Positions 1 through 8,851 of a stretch of 64,000 nt of DNA are shown here, in pieces. Position numbers and translations under genes: made by a program. Below the pieces are notes generated by a model that worked only from the letters and a program-made list of their open reading frames with translations, made no database searches and was not told the DNA's origin. Each line of letters begins with the position of its first letter. The first letter of the stretch is position 1. Source of the DNA: Ruegeria lacuscaerulensis (GTDB lineage Bacteria; Pseudomonadota; Alphaproteobacteria; Rhodobacterales; Rhodobacteraceae). The stretch lies in NCBI RefSeq assembly GCF_013033355.1, contig NZ_WQDY01000003.1, forward strand, positions 372,001 to 436,000, in the 5' to 3' direction.

Positions 1-731
1 CGCAGTTCGGACCAGCGTTGAAATGGCCCTGGACCAAGCTGATGGACGTGCCCGAGTTCACTGATGAACTGGTCGATATGATCGCCGATCAGTCGGATGC
101 GCAATCGGGGATGCATTCGATCCGCGAACTGGAGCGGATTCGCGACAACAACCTCGTGGGGATGATGCGCGCGCTCAAGGCGCAAGATTACGGGGCAGGG
201 GCTGTGCTGAACCAGCATGACGCGATGCTGAAACCCGGTGCGCTGCCGACGATGGAGGAGGCCGATCTGAGCCAACCGATCCTGACCTTGTCGCGCGCGG
301 TGCCGCTGGATTGGACGGACTATAACGGCCACATGAATGAGGCGCGCTATCTGGAGGCCTTCGCCGCTGCCACCGACCGGTTCATGGAGATCATCGGTTG
401 TGATGCGGACTATATCGCGTCGGGTGGCAGCTATTTCACCGCTGAGAACCACATCCGCTATGTGGATGAGGTGCATGCAGGCGCAAAGATACAGGTGCGC
501 ACGCAAATGCTGTTGGGGCAGGGCAAGAAGCTGCACGTTTTCCACAGCATGTACGAGGGCGACAAGCTGCTGGCCACGGGTGAGAGCTTTCTGCTGCATG
601 TCAGTCTGGACACTCGCCGTCCAAGTGCTCCGTCAGCGCAGATCGAGGCGGCCATGGCCCGTATTGCCGAGGCGCAGGCCGGGTTGCCTTATCCCGAAGG
701 CGCGGGGGCGGCGATCCGTAAACCTGCATGA
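1..731 (+). CDS. Carnitine 3-dehydrogenase / betainyl-CoA thioesterase fusion, C-terminal part
   Basis: The reading frame (codons in phase with base 3) is open to the left edge, so the gene starts outside the window; the internal TTG at 18 is not the start. The first 70 or so visible residues look like the C-terminal helical domain of a 3-hydroxyacyl-CoA-dehydrogenase-type enzyme (SIRELERIRDNNLVGMMRAL). The rest is a hotdog thioesterase with the active-site style motif DYNGHMNEARY. This two-domain order is known for L-carnitine dehydrogenases fused to betainyl-CoA thioesterase in alphaproteobacteria, which oxidise carnitine and later release glycine betaine from betainyl-CoA. The Rossmann half is not visible, so the dehydrogenase part is inferred from the family architecture. 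It overlaps the next gene by ATGA. Confidence 0.8.
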   Translation, partial: QFGPALKWPWTKLMDVPEFTDELVDMIADQSDAQSGMHSIRELERIRDNNLVGMMRALKAQDYGAGAVLNQHDAMLKPGALPTMEEADLSQPILTLSRAVPLDWTDYNGHMNEARYLEAFAAATDRFMEIIGCDADYIASGGSYFTAENHIRYVDEVHAGAKIQVRTQMLLGQGKKLHVFHSMYEGDKLLATGESFLLHVSLDTRRPSAPSAQIEAAMARIAEAQAGLPYPEGAGAAIRKPA

Positions 732-1489
732 GCGGGCGGGTTCTGATCACGGCCGGGGCCTCGGGCGTCGGCCGGGCCATGGCCGAGGCTTTCGACGCCG
801 TTGGCGCGCAGGTCTGGGTGGTCGATCTGGATGCAGAGGCGTTAGGTGCTTGCCCGAGCCATTGGAAACGGTCGCAGGTGGATGTGGCGGATGAGCCCTC
901 GGTTGCCGACCTGTTCGCCGAGATTGCAGCGCAATGGGGCGGGTTGGATACGCTCTGCGCGAATGCCGGGATCGCCGGGCCGACGGCGTTGGTCGAGGAT
1001 GTGGCGCTTGACGAATGGCGTGCCTGTCTGGCGGTCAACCTTGAGGGGGCGTTTTTATGCGCGAAATACGCGGCACCGATCCTCAAGCGTCAGGGCAGTG
1101 GGGCGATCATCATCACCTCGTCTACGGCCGGGCAATACGGATATCCCAATCGCGCGCCCTATGCGGCGGCGAAATGGGGTGTCATCGGGCTGGCCAAAAC
1201 GCTGGCGATGGAGCTTGGCCCCCACGGCGTGCGTTGCAACACGATCTGCCCCGGCGCGGTCGAAGGCCCCCGGATGGAGGGCGTTCTGGCCCGCGAGGCC
1301 AACGCCAAAGGCATGACCCGCGACCAGGTATATAACGGCTATGCCGCAGGCACCTCGATGGGGCGGTTTGTCGAGGGGCGCGACATTGCCGATATGGCCG
1401 TGTTTCTGGCGTCAGACGCGGCGCGGCTGGTATCTGGGCAAGTGATCGCGGTGGACGGGCATACCGTCAACCCCGACCCCAAGATTTAG
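728..1489 (+). CDS. Short-chain dehydrogenase/reductase (SDR)
   Basis: A 253-residue classical SDR. It has a glycine-rich nucleotide motif near the N-terminus (TAGASGVG), the NAG motif (CANAG), a catalytic Ser in ITSST and the YAAAK Tyr/Lys pair, then the PG motif (CPGAVEGPRM). The start codon overlaps the stop of the carnitine gene in ATGA, so the two are very probably translationally coupled and the substrate may be a carnitine-related or other quaternary-amine alcohol. That substrate is inference; SDR sequence alone does not tell. Its stop codon overlaps the stop of the convergent small gene on the other strand. Confidence 0.85.
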   Translation: MSGRVLITAGASGVGRAMAEAFDAVGAQVWVVDLDAEALGACPSHWKRSQVDVADEPSVADLFAEIAAQWGGLDTLCANAGIAGPTALVEDVALDEWRACLAVNLEGAFLCAKYAAPILKRQGSGAIIITSSTAGQYGYPNRAPYAAAKWGVIGLAKTLAMELGPHGVRCNTICPGAVEGPRMEGVLAREANAKGMTRDQVYNGYAAGTSMGRFVEGRDIADMAVFLASDAARLVSGQVIAVDGHTVNPDPKI

Positions 1490-1668
1490 CCCTGATTGGG
1501 GCCGCGAATCTGGCGGATGGTCTGACGGACCGCCTGCCAATCCTGCGCCTGTTGCATATTCCCGGCGGCCTCGCATTCGCGCATCTTCTGCGCGGCTTCA
1601 GCCTCGGCTCTGTCTCCGTGGGCGGAATATAAGGCCCGTGCGTATTGGGCGGTTTGCATTGCGTCCAT
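1486..1668 (-). CDS. Small conserved-looking hypothetical protein (60 aa)
   Basis: A 60-residue, charged, mostly helical protein (MDAMQTAQYARALYSAHGD...) with no signal peptide or membrane segment. I have no function for it. It is accepted as real because a strong ribosome binding site (GGAGGAG, about 8 bases before the ATG) precedes the start and the composition (Ala, Gln, Glu, Arg rich) looks like a folded soluble helix. I believe similar short proteins occur in related Rhodobacterales, but that is memory, not a search. Its stop shares bases with the stop of the upstream SDR on the opposite strand. Confidence 0.65.
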   Translation of the reverse strand: MDAMQTAQYARALYSAHGDRAEAEAAQKMRECEAAGNMQQAQDWQAVRQTIRQIRGPNQG

Positions 1669-1739
1669 TCCTGTGCTCCTCCGTTCATAATCGGATTGCG
1701 AAAGGGTTCGCGCCCAGCGACGTTAGCACAGGATTGAGT

Positions 1740-2600
1740 TTAACGCATACTGTCACGTAATGCGCGCAGATGGCCGGGAAAATCCCGCGCGGTGACGTCG
1801 GCCTCGCGGACCAGAGTGTCAAAATGCCGGGTGAACGTTTCGATCCGGTCGCGGTCGCGGAACGCCATATAGTGGCTGCCCGCATAGAACACGCAGAGCA
1901 AGGGGCCAAAGATCGTGACTGGTGCCGAATAAAGCCTTTTTGCATCAAACAGATAGATGCGCAGGCGGGGATAGAGTTGGTCGCACAGAGCAAGTAGATG
2001 GTCGATCTGATCCTGACGTGTTTGCAGATCCAGCCCTCGGTAGTACCCGGATGCGCATGCGAAGCTTTCGATTTCAAACAAGGGCATGGCAATTTCGTAG
2101 TCCGATTGCGCCCGGCGCATCCAGGTCAACCGGTCTTCAGATGCGCCAATGGCCTGATCTGCCGTCCGCCCCAGATGTGGTGCATACTCCCATTCCAGAA
2201 CGGCGCGAGTCTTTAACATATCCGGCAAAGTCGCTGGAACGTAACGGATTTTGTACCCGGCGGCCTCTTGATGCCATTCGAAAATCCGCTCATCCACCAA
2301 CGCGCGGGCGGCCTCGGTCACGGTTAACGCACCCGCCAAAAGTTCGGCCGCGCTTTCGGGTCGGTCCGAGAGCGACAGGAGCCAATCCGCCGAAACCCCA
2401 AGCGCTGACGCGCAACCACCCACCACATGTGCATTCGGCAACCGAGCTCCATCGCCGGTCAGAAGTTGCGACACGGTCGAGCGATCCACGCCGATGTTTC
2501 GTGCCAGAGCACTTTGGCTAACGTGCCGCTCCTCCATCGCGCGGGCAAGGCGGAGGCGGAATTGTGCGGCACGGTCTCGTTTGTCGATATTTTCGGACAT
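1740..2600 (-). CDS. XRE-family HTH transcriptional regulator
   Basis: A 286-residue protein with an N-terminal Cro/C1-type helix-turn-helix at about residues 13-65 (SQSALARNIGVDRSTVSQLL is the core). The long C-terminal part contains no motif I recognise and may be a ligand or oligomerisation domain. It is divergent from the DUF2061 and desaturase genes, with 106 bases between the starts that hold several inverted repeats, so autoregulation and control of the membrane-lipid pair is a reasonable inference. Start chosen at the ATG followed by SENIDKRD. Confidence 0.8.
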   Translation of the reverse strand: MSENIDKRDRAAQFRLRLARAMEERHVSQSALARNIGVDRSTVSQLLTGDGARLPNAHVVGGCASALGVSADWLLSLSDRPESAAELLAGALTVTEAARALVDERIFEWHQEAAGYKIRYVPATLPDMLKTRAVLEWEYAPHLGRTADQAIGASEDRLTWMRRAQSDYEIAMPLFEIESFACASGYYRGLDLQTRQDQIDHLLALCDQLYPRLRIYLFDAKRLYSAPVTIFGPLLCVFYAGSHYMAFRDRDRIETFTRHFDTLVREADVTARDFPGHLRALRDSMR

Positions 2601-2639
2601 GTGTTTGGTTTTATCACAAATGATGAATTTTGTTAATCA

Positions 2640-2667
2640 CATTCAGAATGTTCATCACCTACGTGAT
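2640..2667. promoter_or_regulatory. Candidate operator dyads in xre/desaturase divergent region
   Basis: Two perfect inverted repeats lie side by side: CATTC-A-GAATG at 2640-2650 and ATCAC-CTAC-GTGAT at 2654-2667. Further ATCAC/TGATGA half-sites occur at about 2610-2640. They sit between the divergently transcribed XRE regulator and the DUF2061 gene, where a regulator of this class usually binds. Binding is inferred from position and symmetry only. Confidence 0.4.
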
Positions 2668-2706
2668 CCGTAATTCTTGAGCCATAACAAAAATATGGGT
2701 GACGGA

Positions 2707-2910
2707 ATGGAGACACGACGCAGATCAGTCGTGAAGGCCGTATTGTGGAATGCGGTGGGCCTTGTCGTTATGAGTTTTGTGGGGTTGATCGCAACCGGAT
2801 CAGCGGCGATCGGGGGCGGCTTGGCTTTGGTCAACACGGCCATCGGCCTGACGCTCTACGTGATTTACGAACGTATATGGGCAGGTATCTCATGGGGCCG
2901 CAATGTCTGA
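2707..2910 (+). CDS. DUF2061-type small membrane protein
   Basis: About 67 residues beginning METRRRSVVKAVLWN, with two hydrophobic segments (about residues 12-32 and 36-56) and a conserved ending YERIWAGISWGR. This matches the DUF2061 family of small inner-membrane proteins, whose function is not known. Upstream in-frame TTG (2677) and ATG (2695) codons exist, but starting at 2707 gives the usual family N-terminus with the positively charged RRR before the first membrane helix. It overlaps the desaturase gene by 8 bases, so the two are probably co-expressed. Confidence 0.75.
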   Translation: METRRRSVVKAVLWNAVGLVVMSFVGLIATGSAAIGGGLALVNTAIGLTLYVIYERIWAGISWGRNV

Positions 2911-3781
2911 GCGTGCAGGGCTTGAATGGGGCACCCTTGCCCTGATCCTTGGGTGCTATGGGGCGTGGTTGGCGATGCTGTTTTATTTGCCGGTTTGGGC
3001 CGCCGTGCCATTGGTTGGCGTTGTCGCAGCACTGCATTCCTCGCTGACGCATGAAGCGATCCACGGCCATCCCTTTCGGCAAAAGGCTTTGAATGAGGCG
3101 TTGATGGCGTTGCCGTTGACGCTGTTCATTCCGTACCGCCGGTTCCGCGACCAGCATCTGGCGCATCATCGTGACGCGACGCTGACCGACCCCTATGATG
3201 ACCCGGAATCGAACTATCTGGACCCACAGGTCTGGGCAGGCCTGCGCGGTTGGCAGAAACGCTTGCTTGCAGTGAACAATACGTTACTGGGGCGCATCGT
3301 GCTGGGTCCGGCCATTGGTCAATTTGTGTTCATGCGAAATGAGTTACGCTGCGTTTTCAAGTCTGAAATCCTGCGTGCCTGGGTATTCCATCTATGCGGT
3401 GTTTTGGTGGTGCTGTGGATTGTGTCGCTGTCGCCCATGCCAATCTGGGCCTATGTTCTGGCTGCCTATCTGGGGCTAGGCTTGGTGAAGATCCGAACCT
3501 TTCTTGAGCACCGCGCCCATGATCGGGCTTCGGCTCGTACGGTGATCATCGAAGATCGGGGACCCTTGGCATTTCTCTTTCTTCACAACAACTTGCACGT
3601 GGTTCATCACATGAATCCAGCGGCGCCGTGGTACCGGTTGCCCGCCTTGTATCGCGCAGGGCAAGAAACGTACTTGGCGCGGAACGAGGCTTATGTCTAT
3701 CGCTCTTACGCGCAGGTGTTTCGAGCCCATTTCCTAAGGGCCAAAGACCCAGTGCCCCATCCGCTCTGGCCAAAGGGGTAA
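2903..3781 (+). CDS. Membrane fatty-acid desaturase family protein
   Basis: A 292-residue integral membrane protein with the three histidine boxes of membrane di-iron desaturases and hydroxylases: HEAIHGH (about residue 50), HLAHH (about 82) and HNNLHVVHH (about 230). These bind a di-iron centre that oxidises an acyl chain or related lipid. Several hydrophobic segments lie between the boxes. The substrate cannot be told from sequence; beta-carotene-hydroxylase-like or lipid-modifying roles are alternatives. It follows the DUF2061 gene with overlapping ends, and the XRE regulator is divergent. Confidence 0.85.
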   Translation: MSERAGLEWGTLALILGCYGAWLAMLFYLPVWAAVPLVGVVAALHSSLTHEAIHGHPFRQKALNEALMALPLTLFIPYRRFRDQHLAHHRDATLTDPYDDPESNYLDPQVWAGLRGWQKRLLAVNNTLLGRIVLGPAIGQFVFMRNELRCVFKSEILRAWVFHLCGVLVVLWIVSLSPMPIWAYVLAAYLGLGLVKIRTFLEHRAHDRASARTVIIEDRGPLAFLFLHNNLHVVHHMNPAAPWYRLPALYRAGQETYLARNEAYVYRSYAQVFRAHFLRAKDPVPHPLWPKG

Positions 3782-3802
3782 ATTGCGGCCACAAGGGGCG
3801 GT

Positions 3803-4705
3803 ATGAGCCTCTGGATACCCGTCACCATCGCCGCCGCCTCATTTCAGACCGTGCGGTTTATGCTGCAAAAATCACTGAGCAGCGTGAAATTGTCCGCCGC
3901 AGGTGCGACCTTTGCCAGATTTGCCTATTCGATGCCGTTGGCCGTTCTGGCGCTTTGGGTCGCGCTGCGGCTCAGCGACCTGTCTTTGCCTTCGATGCCA
4001 CCGATGTTCTGGCTGTTCGCGACCATTGGCGGCACAACGCAGATCTTGGCAACCATCTGTGTGGTCGCCTTGTTCAAGCAGCGCAACTTCGCGGTCGGGA
4101 TCACCTTCAAGAAAACCGAGGTGATCCAGACCGCTATCGTCGGTTTCCTCGTTCTGGGTGATCAGATTTCAGCCGGAGCGCTAGTCGCCATTCTGATGGG
4201 CCTGACTGCAGTTCTGCTACTGTCGAAAAACCCCGGAGGCGACGGCGCGTGGTGGAAACACCTGACCAACCGCGCGTCACGGCTGGGGCTGGGGTCGGGG
4301 ATTCTGTTCGCCTTTTCCTCGGTCAGCTACCGGGGCGCATCACTACAGCTTGGCGAGATCGACGCATGGTTCCGCGCTTTGGTGACACTGGCCGTTGTTG
4401 TGACATTCCAATTCGTCAGCATGGGGCTGTGGCTACTTTGGCGCGACCGCGCAGAACTGCGCGCAGTGTGGGATACGCGGCGCACCGGCATCTTCGTGGG
4501 CCTCACCAGCCTGAGCGGGTCGTTTTGCTGGTTCTTCGCCTTCACATTGCAGAATGCGGCTTATGTTAAGGCGCTGGGGCAAGTCGAACTGATCCTCAGC
4601 CTGTTTGCCTCGATCCTGTTCTTCCGCGAAACCATCACCCGGCGCGAGATCGCCGGTATGGCATTGCTGGGTGCTTCAATCCTGGCACTTGTGTTGACGA
4701 TTTAA
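3803..4705 (+). CDS. EamA/DMT-family membrane transporter
   Basis: A 300-residue protein with about ten hydrophobic helices arranged as two repeated halves, typical of the drug/metabolite transporter superfamily. Visible segments include AYSMPLAVLALWVAL, FWLFATIGGTTQIL and the second-half FVGLTSLSGSFCWFFAF. Such carriers export or import small metabolites; the substrate is unknown. It starts 21 bases after the desaturase stop and may be in the same transcript. Its TAA overlaps the stop codon of the convergent helicase gene. Confidence 0.8.
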   Translation: MSLWIPVTIAAASFQTVRFMLQKSLSSVKLSAAGATFARFAYSMPLAVLALWVALRLSDLSLPSMPPMFWLFATIGGTTQILATICVVALFKQRNFAVGITFKKTEVIQTAIVGFLVLGDQISAGALVAILMGLTAVLLLSKNPGGDGAWWKHLTNRASRLGLGSGILFAFSSVSYRGASLQLGEIDAWFRALVTLAVVVTFQFVSMGLWLLWRDRAELRAVWDTRRTGIFVGLTSLSGSFCWFFAFTLQNAAYVKALGQVELILSLFASILFFRETITRREIAGMALLGASILALVLTI

Positions 4706-6105
4706 GAGGCGTCCGCCTCGGCCAGCGCCGTTACGCCTGCGCGGCGTTCGTCAAAGCTCAGCGCGATGAAGCTGGGCAGGTGATCACCCATGCCAACAAC
4801 CGCCGGACCTGAATCATTGCGGCGGCCACGGCCACGCGGTTCTTTGTCCTTTTTGCGGTCCGAGTCCTTCTTGCGCTCGGGCTTTTTGTCGGCCTTTGCC
4901 TCGTCGGTCGGCTTGGCCTTCTTCTCGCGTTTGGGCTTTTCGTCCTTGGGCTCTTCCTTGACCGGATTGTCGAGCCGGGGAATGTCCTTCTGGATTAGCT
5001 TCTCAATCGCATCCAGCGCCTTTTCATCGCGGCCCGAGCAGATTGTGATCGCCTTGCCCTCGCGCCCCGCTCGACCGGTGCGACCGATGCGGTGCACGTA
5101 ATCCTCGGCATGGCCGGGGACGTCAAAGTTGAACACATGGCTGACCGAGGGGATATCCAACCCCCGTGCCGCCACGTCCGAGGCTACCAGCAGGCGCAGA
5201 GACCCGTCGCGGAATCCGTCCAGCGTTTTCATGCGCTGCGACTGATCCAGATCGCCGTGAATAGCGGCGGCGTTATAGCCGTATTTCTTCAGCGATTTCG
5301 AGCAGATATCCACATCCGTCTTGCGGTTGCAGAAAATGATAGCGTTGGTGCAGCCTTCACCCTCGGCGTCGATCAGCGCGCGCAGAACCTTGCGCTTGGC
5401 GCTGGCCTCGCGGTCGCGGCGGCCACCTTTGAACATGACCACGCCCTGTTCGATCGTCTCGGAAGCGGTGGCCTGACGAGCAACCTCGATCCGGGCAGGG
5501 GCGGACAGGAAAGTGTCGGTGATGCGCTCAATCTCGGACGCCATGGTGGCCGAGAAGAACAGCGTCTGACGGGTGAAAGGTGTCAGCGAGAAAATGCGCT
5601 CGATATCGGGGATGAACCCCATATCCAGCATTCGGTCGGCCTCGTCCACCACCATGATCTGAACACCGGTCAGCAGCAGTTTGCCACGTTCGAAATGGTC
5701 CAACAGGCGGCCCGGAGTGGCGATCAGAACGTCCACGCCCCGGTCGATCAGCGCTTCCTGTTCCTTGAAGCTGACGCCGCCGATCAACAGCGCTTTGGTC
5801 AGTTTCAGGTGCTTGGTGTAGGTGTCGAAATTCTCAGCCACCTGCGCGGCCAGTTCCCGCGTCGGGCACAGCACCAGCGAGCGCGGCATCCGCGCGCGTG
5901 CGCGGCCACGGGCCAGCAGGGTGATCATCGGCAGCGTGAAGCTGGCAGTTTTGCCGGTGCCGGTCTGGGCGATGCCCAGCACATCCTTGCCTTCAAGGGC
6001 AGGTGGAATCGCTCCGGCCTGAATCGGGGTGGGGGTTTCGTATCCGGCTTCCTCAATGGCTTTGAGGACCTTCGGGTTCAGGTTCAGTTCGTTAAACTTT
6101 GTCAT
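4702..6105 (-). CDS. rhlE: DEAD-box ATP-dependent RNA helicase (RhlE-like)
   Basis: A 467-residue helicase with all core motifs in order: Q motif (GYETPTPIQ, about 21-29), Walker A AQTGTGKT (46-53), PTRELA (81-86), TPGRLLD (130-136), DEAD (154-157), SAT (185-187), ARGLD and HRIGRTGRAG near 344. The C-terminus is a lysine/aspartate/glutamate-rich low-complexity tail (about 375-440), common in RhlE-type helicases acting on rRNA or mRNA. No close Shine-Dalgarno is visible; a short hairpin lies directly before the start (6110-6126). The exact paralogue name is less certain than the family. Confidence 0.9.
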   Translation of the reverse strand: MTKFNELNLNPKVLKAIEEAGYETPTPIQAGAIPPALEGKDVLGIAQTGTGKTASFTLPMITLLARGRARARMPRSLVLCPTRELAAQVAENFDTYTKHLKLTKALLIGGVSFKEQEALIDRGVDVLIATPGRLLDHFERGKLLLTGVQIMVVDEADRMLDMGFIPDIERIFSLTPFTRQTLFFSATMASEIERITDTFLSAPARIEVARQATASETIEQGVVMFKGGRRDREASAKRKVLRALIDAEGEGCTNAIIFCNRKTDVDICSKSLKKYGYNAAAIHGDLDQSQRMKTLDGFRDGSLRLLVASDVAARGLDIPSVSHVFNFDVPGHAEDYVHRIGRTGRAGREGKAITICSGRDEKALDAIEKLIQKDIPRLDNPVKEEPKDEKPKREKKAKPTDEAKADKKPERKKDSDRKKDKEPRGRGRRNDSGPAVVGMGDHLPSFIALSFDERRAGVTALAEADAS

Positions 6106-6109
6106 GTAT

Positions 6110-6126
6110 GTCCGGTTTTTGCGGAC
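6110..6126 (-). promoter_or_regulatory. Hairpin just upstream of helicase start
   Basis: GTCCG and CGGAC pair perfectly around a 7-base loop, ending five bases before the ATG of the DEAD-box helicase on the minus strand. It covers the place where a ribosome binding site would lie. It could tune translation, for example with temperature, but a 5-bp stem can occur by chance. Confidence 0.25.
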
Positions 6127-6289
6127 ACTAGACCTGGCCCGCGCGTATGAATGTGTGCCGGGCCCGGATGGCCATGCGCATCCCGCGCATTTCGGCTGAG
6201 GCGGGACATAACAAAAACGTTGGGCAGGGTCAAATGAAGAGGGTTTCAGACCCCTGTGCTCCGATACTGTGCAGATTTAATGCAACAAT

Positions 6290-7228
6290 TCAGATGCTTC
6301 CAGGGAAGTGTTTCGCAAGCTTTTGGTCCAGATCCAGTGGCCGATGCCGGATCAACCCGTGTTGTTCAAGCCGTGCCCGCACGTCGGGCTGCGCGCCGCT
6401 GATCTCATCGAAAAACGCGCGCAAGCCGTCGACACCTTCCTCGGCTTCGATCCAGCTGAGCAATTCGTTCATGTTCATCCCGCCCTCATCCCGCGGGACA
6501 TTTGGCGTCATTCCGGGTTTGTATGACCCACGCTCAAGTCGGAACCGGTAATGGGCCAGCCAGTGATCCCAATCCGGGGCGTGCCGGTGGCAGAGCGCAG
6601 CCTCGGCAAGTTCCGCTTTACAGATCAGGCGTTCTCCATTTTGGAACAGCCCGTGAATGCGAAAGTTGATGCCCGGCAAACCGGTGCGGGCAAAAACCTT
6701 ACCTTGCAGGTGACTGAGAAACCCGCCCTTCACGAAAGACCCATAGTTGGGATAGAGCGCCTGCACCGTCGCGGCGCGATCAGGTCCCGAGGGAATATAG
6801 GCTTTGTACAGGTGCTTGGCTTCGGCCACCGCCTCTTCCGGACGGACACGGACAAAGGGGGTATCCGGTGCGACCCCGGCCAGCAGATCGGTTACCGGGC
6901 GGTCGGGCCACAGAAACTCGTCCAGATCGATATGCAGCAACCAGTCTTCGCTGGCATTTCGATAAGTGAATGAGGCATTGGCTGTCTGGCGCACCTGATG
7001 CTCGTCGGGTCGCGCCCGCTGACGATTGGCCCAGAACCCGTCGTCGCAATCGCGGACCTCAACCTTTGGATGCCGGTTCAGGGCGTTGAAGGCCTTGGGG
7101 CAGGGCTCGTCCAGATAGACATGCATACGATCCACCCCTAGGTCGAGGTGATAGGCCACGAAACGCAGGATGTCCGGGGCCGCCCCCCGGACCGTCGAGA
7201 CAATTGCCCAGGTCGGTTTAGCGCCCAT
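6290..7228 (-). CDS. Glycosyltransferase family 2-like protein
   Basis: A 312-residue protein starting with a Rossmann-like strand (AIVSTVRGAAPDILRFVAYHLDLGVD) and carrying HIDLDEFLWP, a DxD-type metal and nucleotide-sugar site at about residue 97. This arrangement is seen in the Glyco_tranf_2_4 group, cytosolic enzymes that decorate surface polysaccharides or other glycans. The acceptor and sugar are not known. No other polysaccharide gene is nearby, so its role cannot be read from context. It lies 18 bases downstream of prfC in the same direction, reading prfC to glycosyltransferase. Confidence 0.75.
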   Translation of the reverse strand: MGAKPTWAIVSTVRGAAPDILRFVAYHLDLGVDRMHVYLDEPCPKAFNALNRHPKVEVRDCDDGFWANRQRARPDEHQVRQTANASFTYRNASEDWLLHIDLDEFLWPDRPVTDLLAGVAPDTPFVRVRPEEAVAEAKHLYKAYIPSGPDRAATVQALYPNYGSFVKGGFLSHLQGKVFARTGLPGINFRIHGLFQNGERLICKAELAEAALCHRHAPDWDHWLAHYRFRLERGSYKPGMTPNVPRDEGGMNMNELLSWIEAEEGVDGLRAFFDEISGAQPDVRARLEQHGLIRHRPLDLDQKLAKHFPGSI

Positions 7229-7246
7229 GCGCGGCCCTTTGGCCGG

Positions 7247-8851
7247 TCACGTCATCATTTCCTTGGTCGCAGTCAGGGTCAGCTCGGGATAGTCCCGCAC
7301 GACCCGGTCGATATCCCATTGCAGACGCGTCAGGTAGACGATGTCACCGTCATGATCATGCGCGATGTGCTGTTTGTTGGCGTTGACGAATTTGTCCACC
7401 GCCAGCTTGTCACCACTGACCCAGCGGGCGGATGTGAACTGAGACGCCTCAAACCGTACGGGCAGGCCGTATTCCATCTCGATCCGGCTGGCTAGCACTT
7501 CGAATTGCAGCGCGCCGACGACGCCGACGATAAAGCCCGACCCGATCGACGGTTTGAACACCTTGGCCGCGCCTTCTTCGGCGAATTGCATGAGGGCTTT
7601 CTCGAGATGTTTGGCCTTCATCGGGTCGCCCGGACGGACGGTTTGTAGCAGTTCCGGTGCGAAGGACGGGATGCCGGTGACGCGGATTGCTTCGCCCTCG
7701 GTCAGCGTGTCGCCGATTCGCAGTTGGCCGTGGTTAGGGATGCCGATGATGTCACCGGCCCAGGCTTCCTCGGCCAGTTCCCGGTCGGACGCCAGAAATA
7801 GTACTGGGTTTGAGATTGCCATGGGTTTCTTGGACCGCACATGGGTCAGCTTCATGCCGCGCTTGAAATGGCCGCTCGCCATCCGCACAAATGCCACCCG
7901 GTCGCGGTGCTTGGGGTCCATATTGGCCTGCACCTTGAAGACAAACCCAGCCACTTTCTTTTCATCCGGCGCAATCTGACGTGGCTCGGCGGATTGCACC
8001 TGCGGCTGTGGGCCATAGGCGCCGATGCCCTCCATCAGTTCTTTGACACCAAACGAGTTGATCGCCGAGCCGAACCAGATCGGGGTCATATGCCCCTCCA
8101 GCACCGCCTGAGGGTCCAGCGCGGGCAGCAATTCACGCGCCATCTCAACCTCTTCCAGCAGTTTCTCCAGCAGATGTTCGGGGACGTGTTCCGCCAGCTT
8201 TGGGTCGTCCAGACCGTCGATCTGAATGCTTTCGGCCACCTTGTTGCGGTCGGCGCGGTCCATCAGTTCCAGCCGGTCGCGCAGCATGTCATAGCAGCCG
8301 ATGAAATCGCGCCCCACGCCAATCGGCCACGCGGCGGGCGTGACGTCGATGGCCAGCATTTCCTGAATCTCGTCAATGATCTCGAATGTATCGCGGCTTT
8401 CGCGGTCCATCTTGTTACAGAAGGTCAGGATCGGCAGATCGCGCAGGCGGCAAACCTCGAACAGTTTCTGCGTCTGGCTCTCAACACCTTTCGCGCCGTC
8501 GATCACCATCACGGCAGCATCCACGGCGGTCAGAGTGCGATAGGTATCTTCGGAGAAATCGCTGTGGCCGGGCGTATCCACCAGATTGAACCGGAAATTC
8601 CCATAGTCGAACGACATGGCCGAGGCGGAAACCGAGATACCACGATCCTTCTCCATCTGCATGAAGTCCGAGCGCGTGCGCCGCGCTTCGCCCTTGGCGC
8701 GTACCTGACCAGCCATCTGGATGGCGCCCCCGTACAACAGGAACTTTTCCGTCAGCGTCGTCTTACCCGCATCGGGGTGCGAGATGATCGCGAAAGTCCG
8801 ACGACGGGCGATCTCGGGTGGAAGGGTGGGTTGGTTCGAGGTATCAAGCAT
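7247..8851 (-). CDS. prfC: Peptide chain release factor 3
   Basis: A 534-residue translational GTPase. G1 is SHPDAGKTT (about 24-32), followed by the switch region with KDRGISVSASA, G3 DTPGH and G4 NKMD; a C-terminal RF3-type domain follows. RF3 recycles RF1 and RF2 from the ribosome after peptide release. The frame is open further upstream to 9019, but the family normally starts with a short sequence before the first strand (PEIARRRTFAIISHPDAGK), so the ATG at 8851 was chosen. Length agrees with the family (about 530). Confidence 0.95.
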   Translation of the reverse strand: MLDTSNQPTLPPEIARRRTFAIISHPDAGKTTLTEKFLLYGGAIQMAGQVRAKGEARRTRSDFMQMEKDRGISVSASAMSFDYGNFRFNLVDTPGHSDFSEDTYRTLTAVDAAVMVIDGAKGVESQTQKLFEVCRLRDLPILTFCNKMDRESRDTFEIIDEIQEMLAIDVTPAAWPIGVGRDFIGCYDMLRDRLELMDRADRNKVAESIQIDGLDDPKLAEHVPEHLLEKLLEEVEMARELLPALDPQAVLEGHMTPIWFGSAINSFGVKELMEGIGAYGPQPQVQSAEPRQIAPDEKKVAGFVFKVQANMDPKHRDRVAFVRMASGHFKRGMKLTHVRSKKPMAISNPVLFLASDRELAEEAWAGDIIGIPNHGQLRIGDTLTEGEAIRVTGIPSFAPELLQTVRPGDPMKAKHLEKALMQFAEEGAAKVFKPSIGSGFIVGVVGALQFEVLASRIEMEYGLPVRFEASQFTSARWVSGDKLAVDKFVNANKQHIAHDHDGDIVYLTRLQWDIDRVVRDYPELTLTATKEMMT

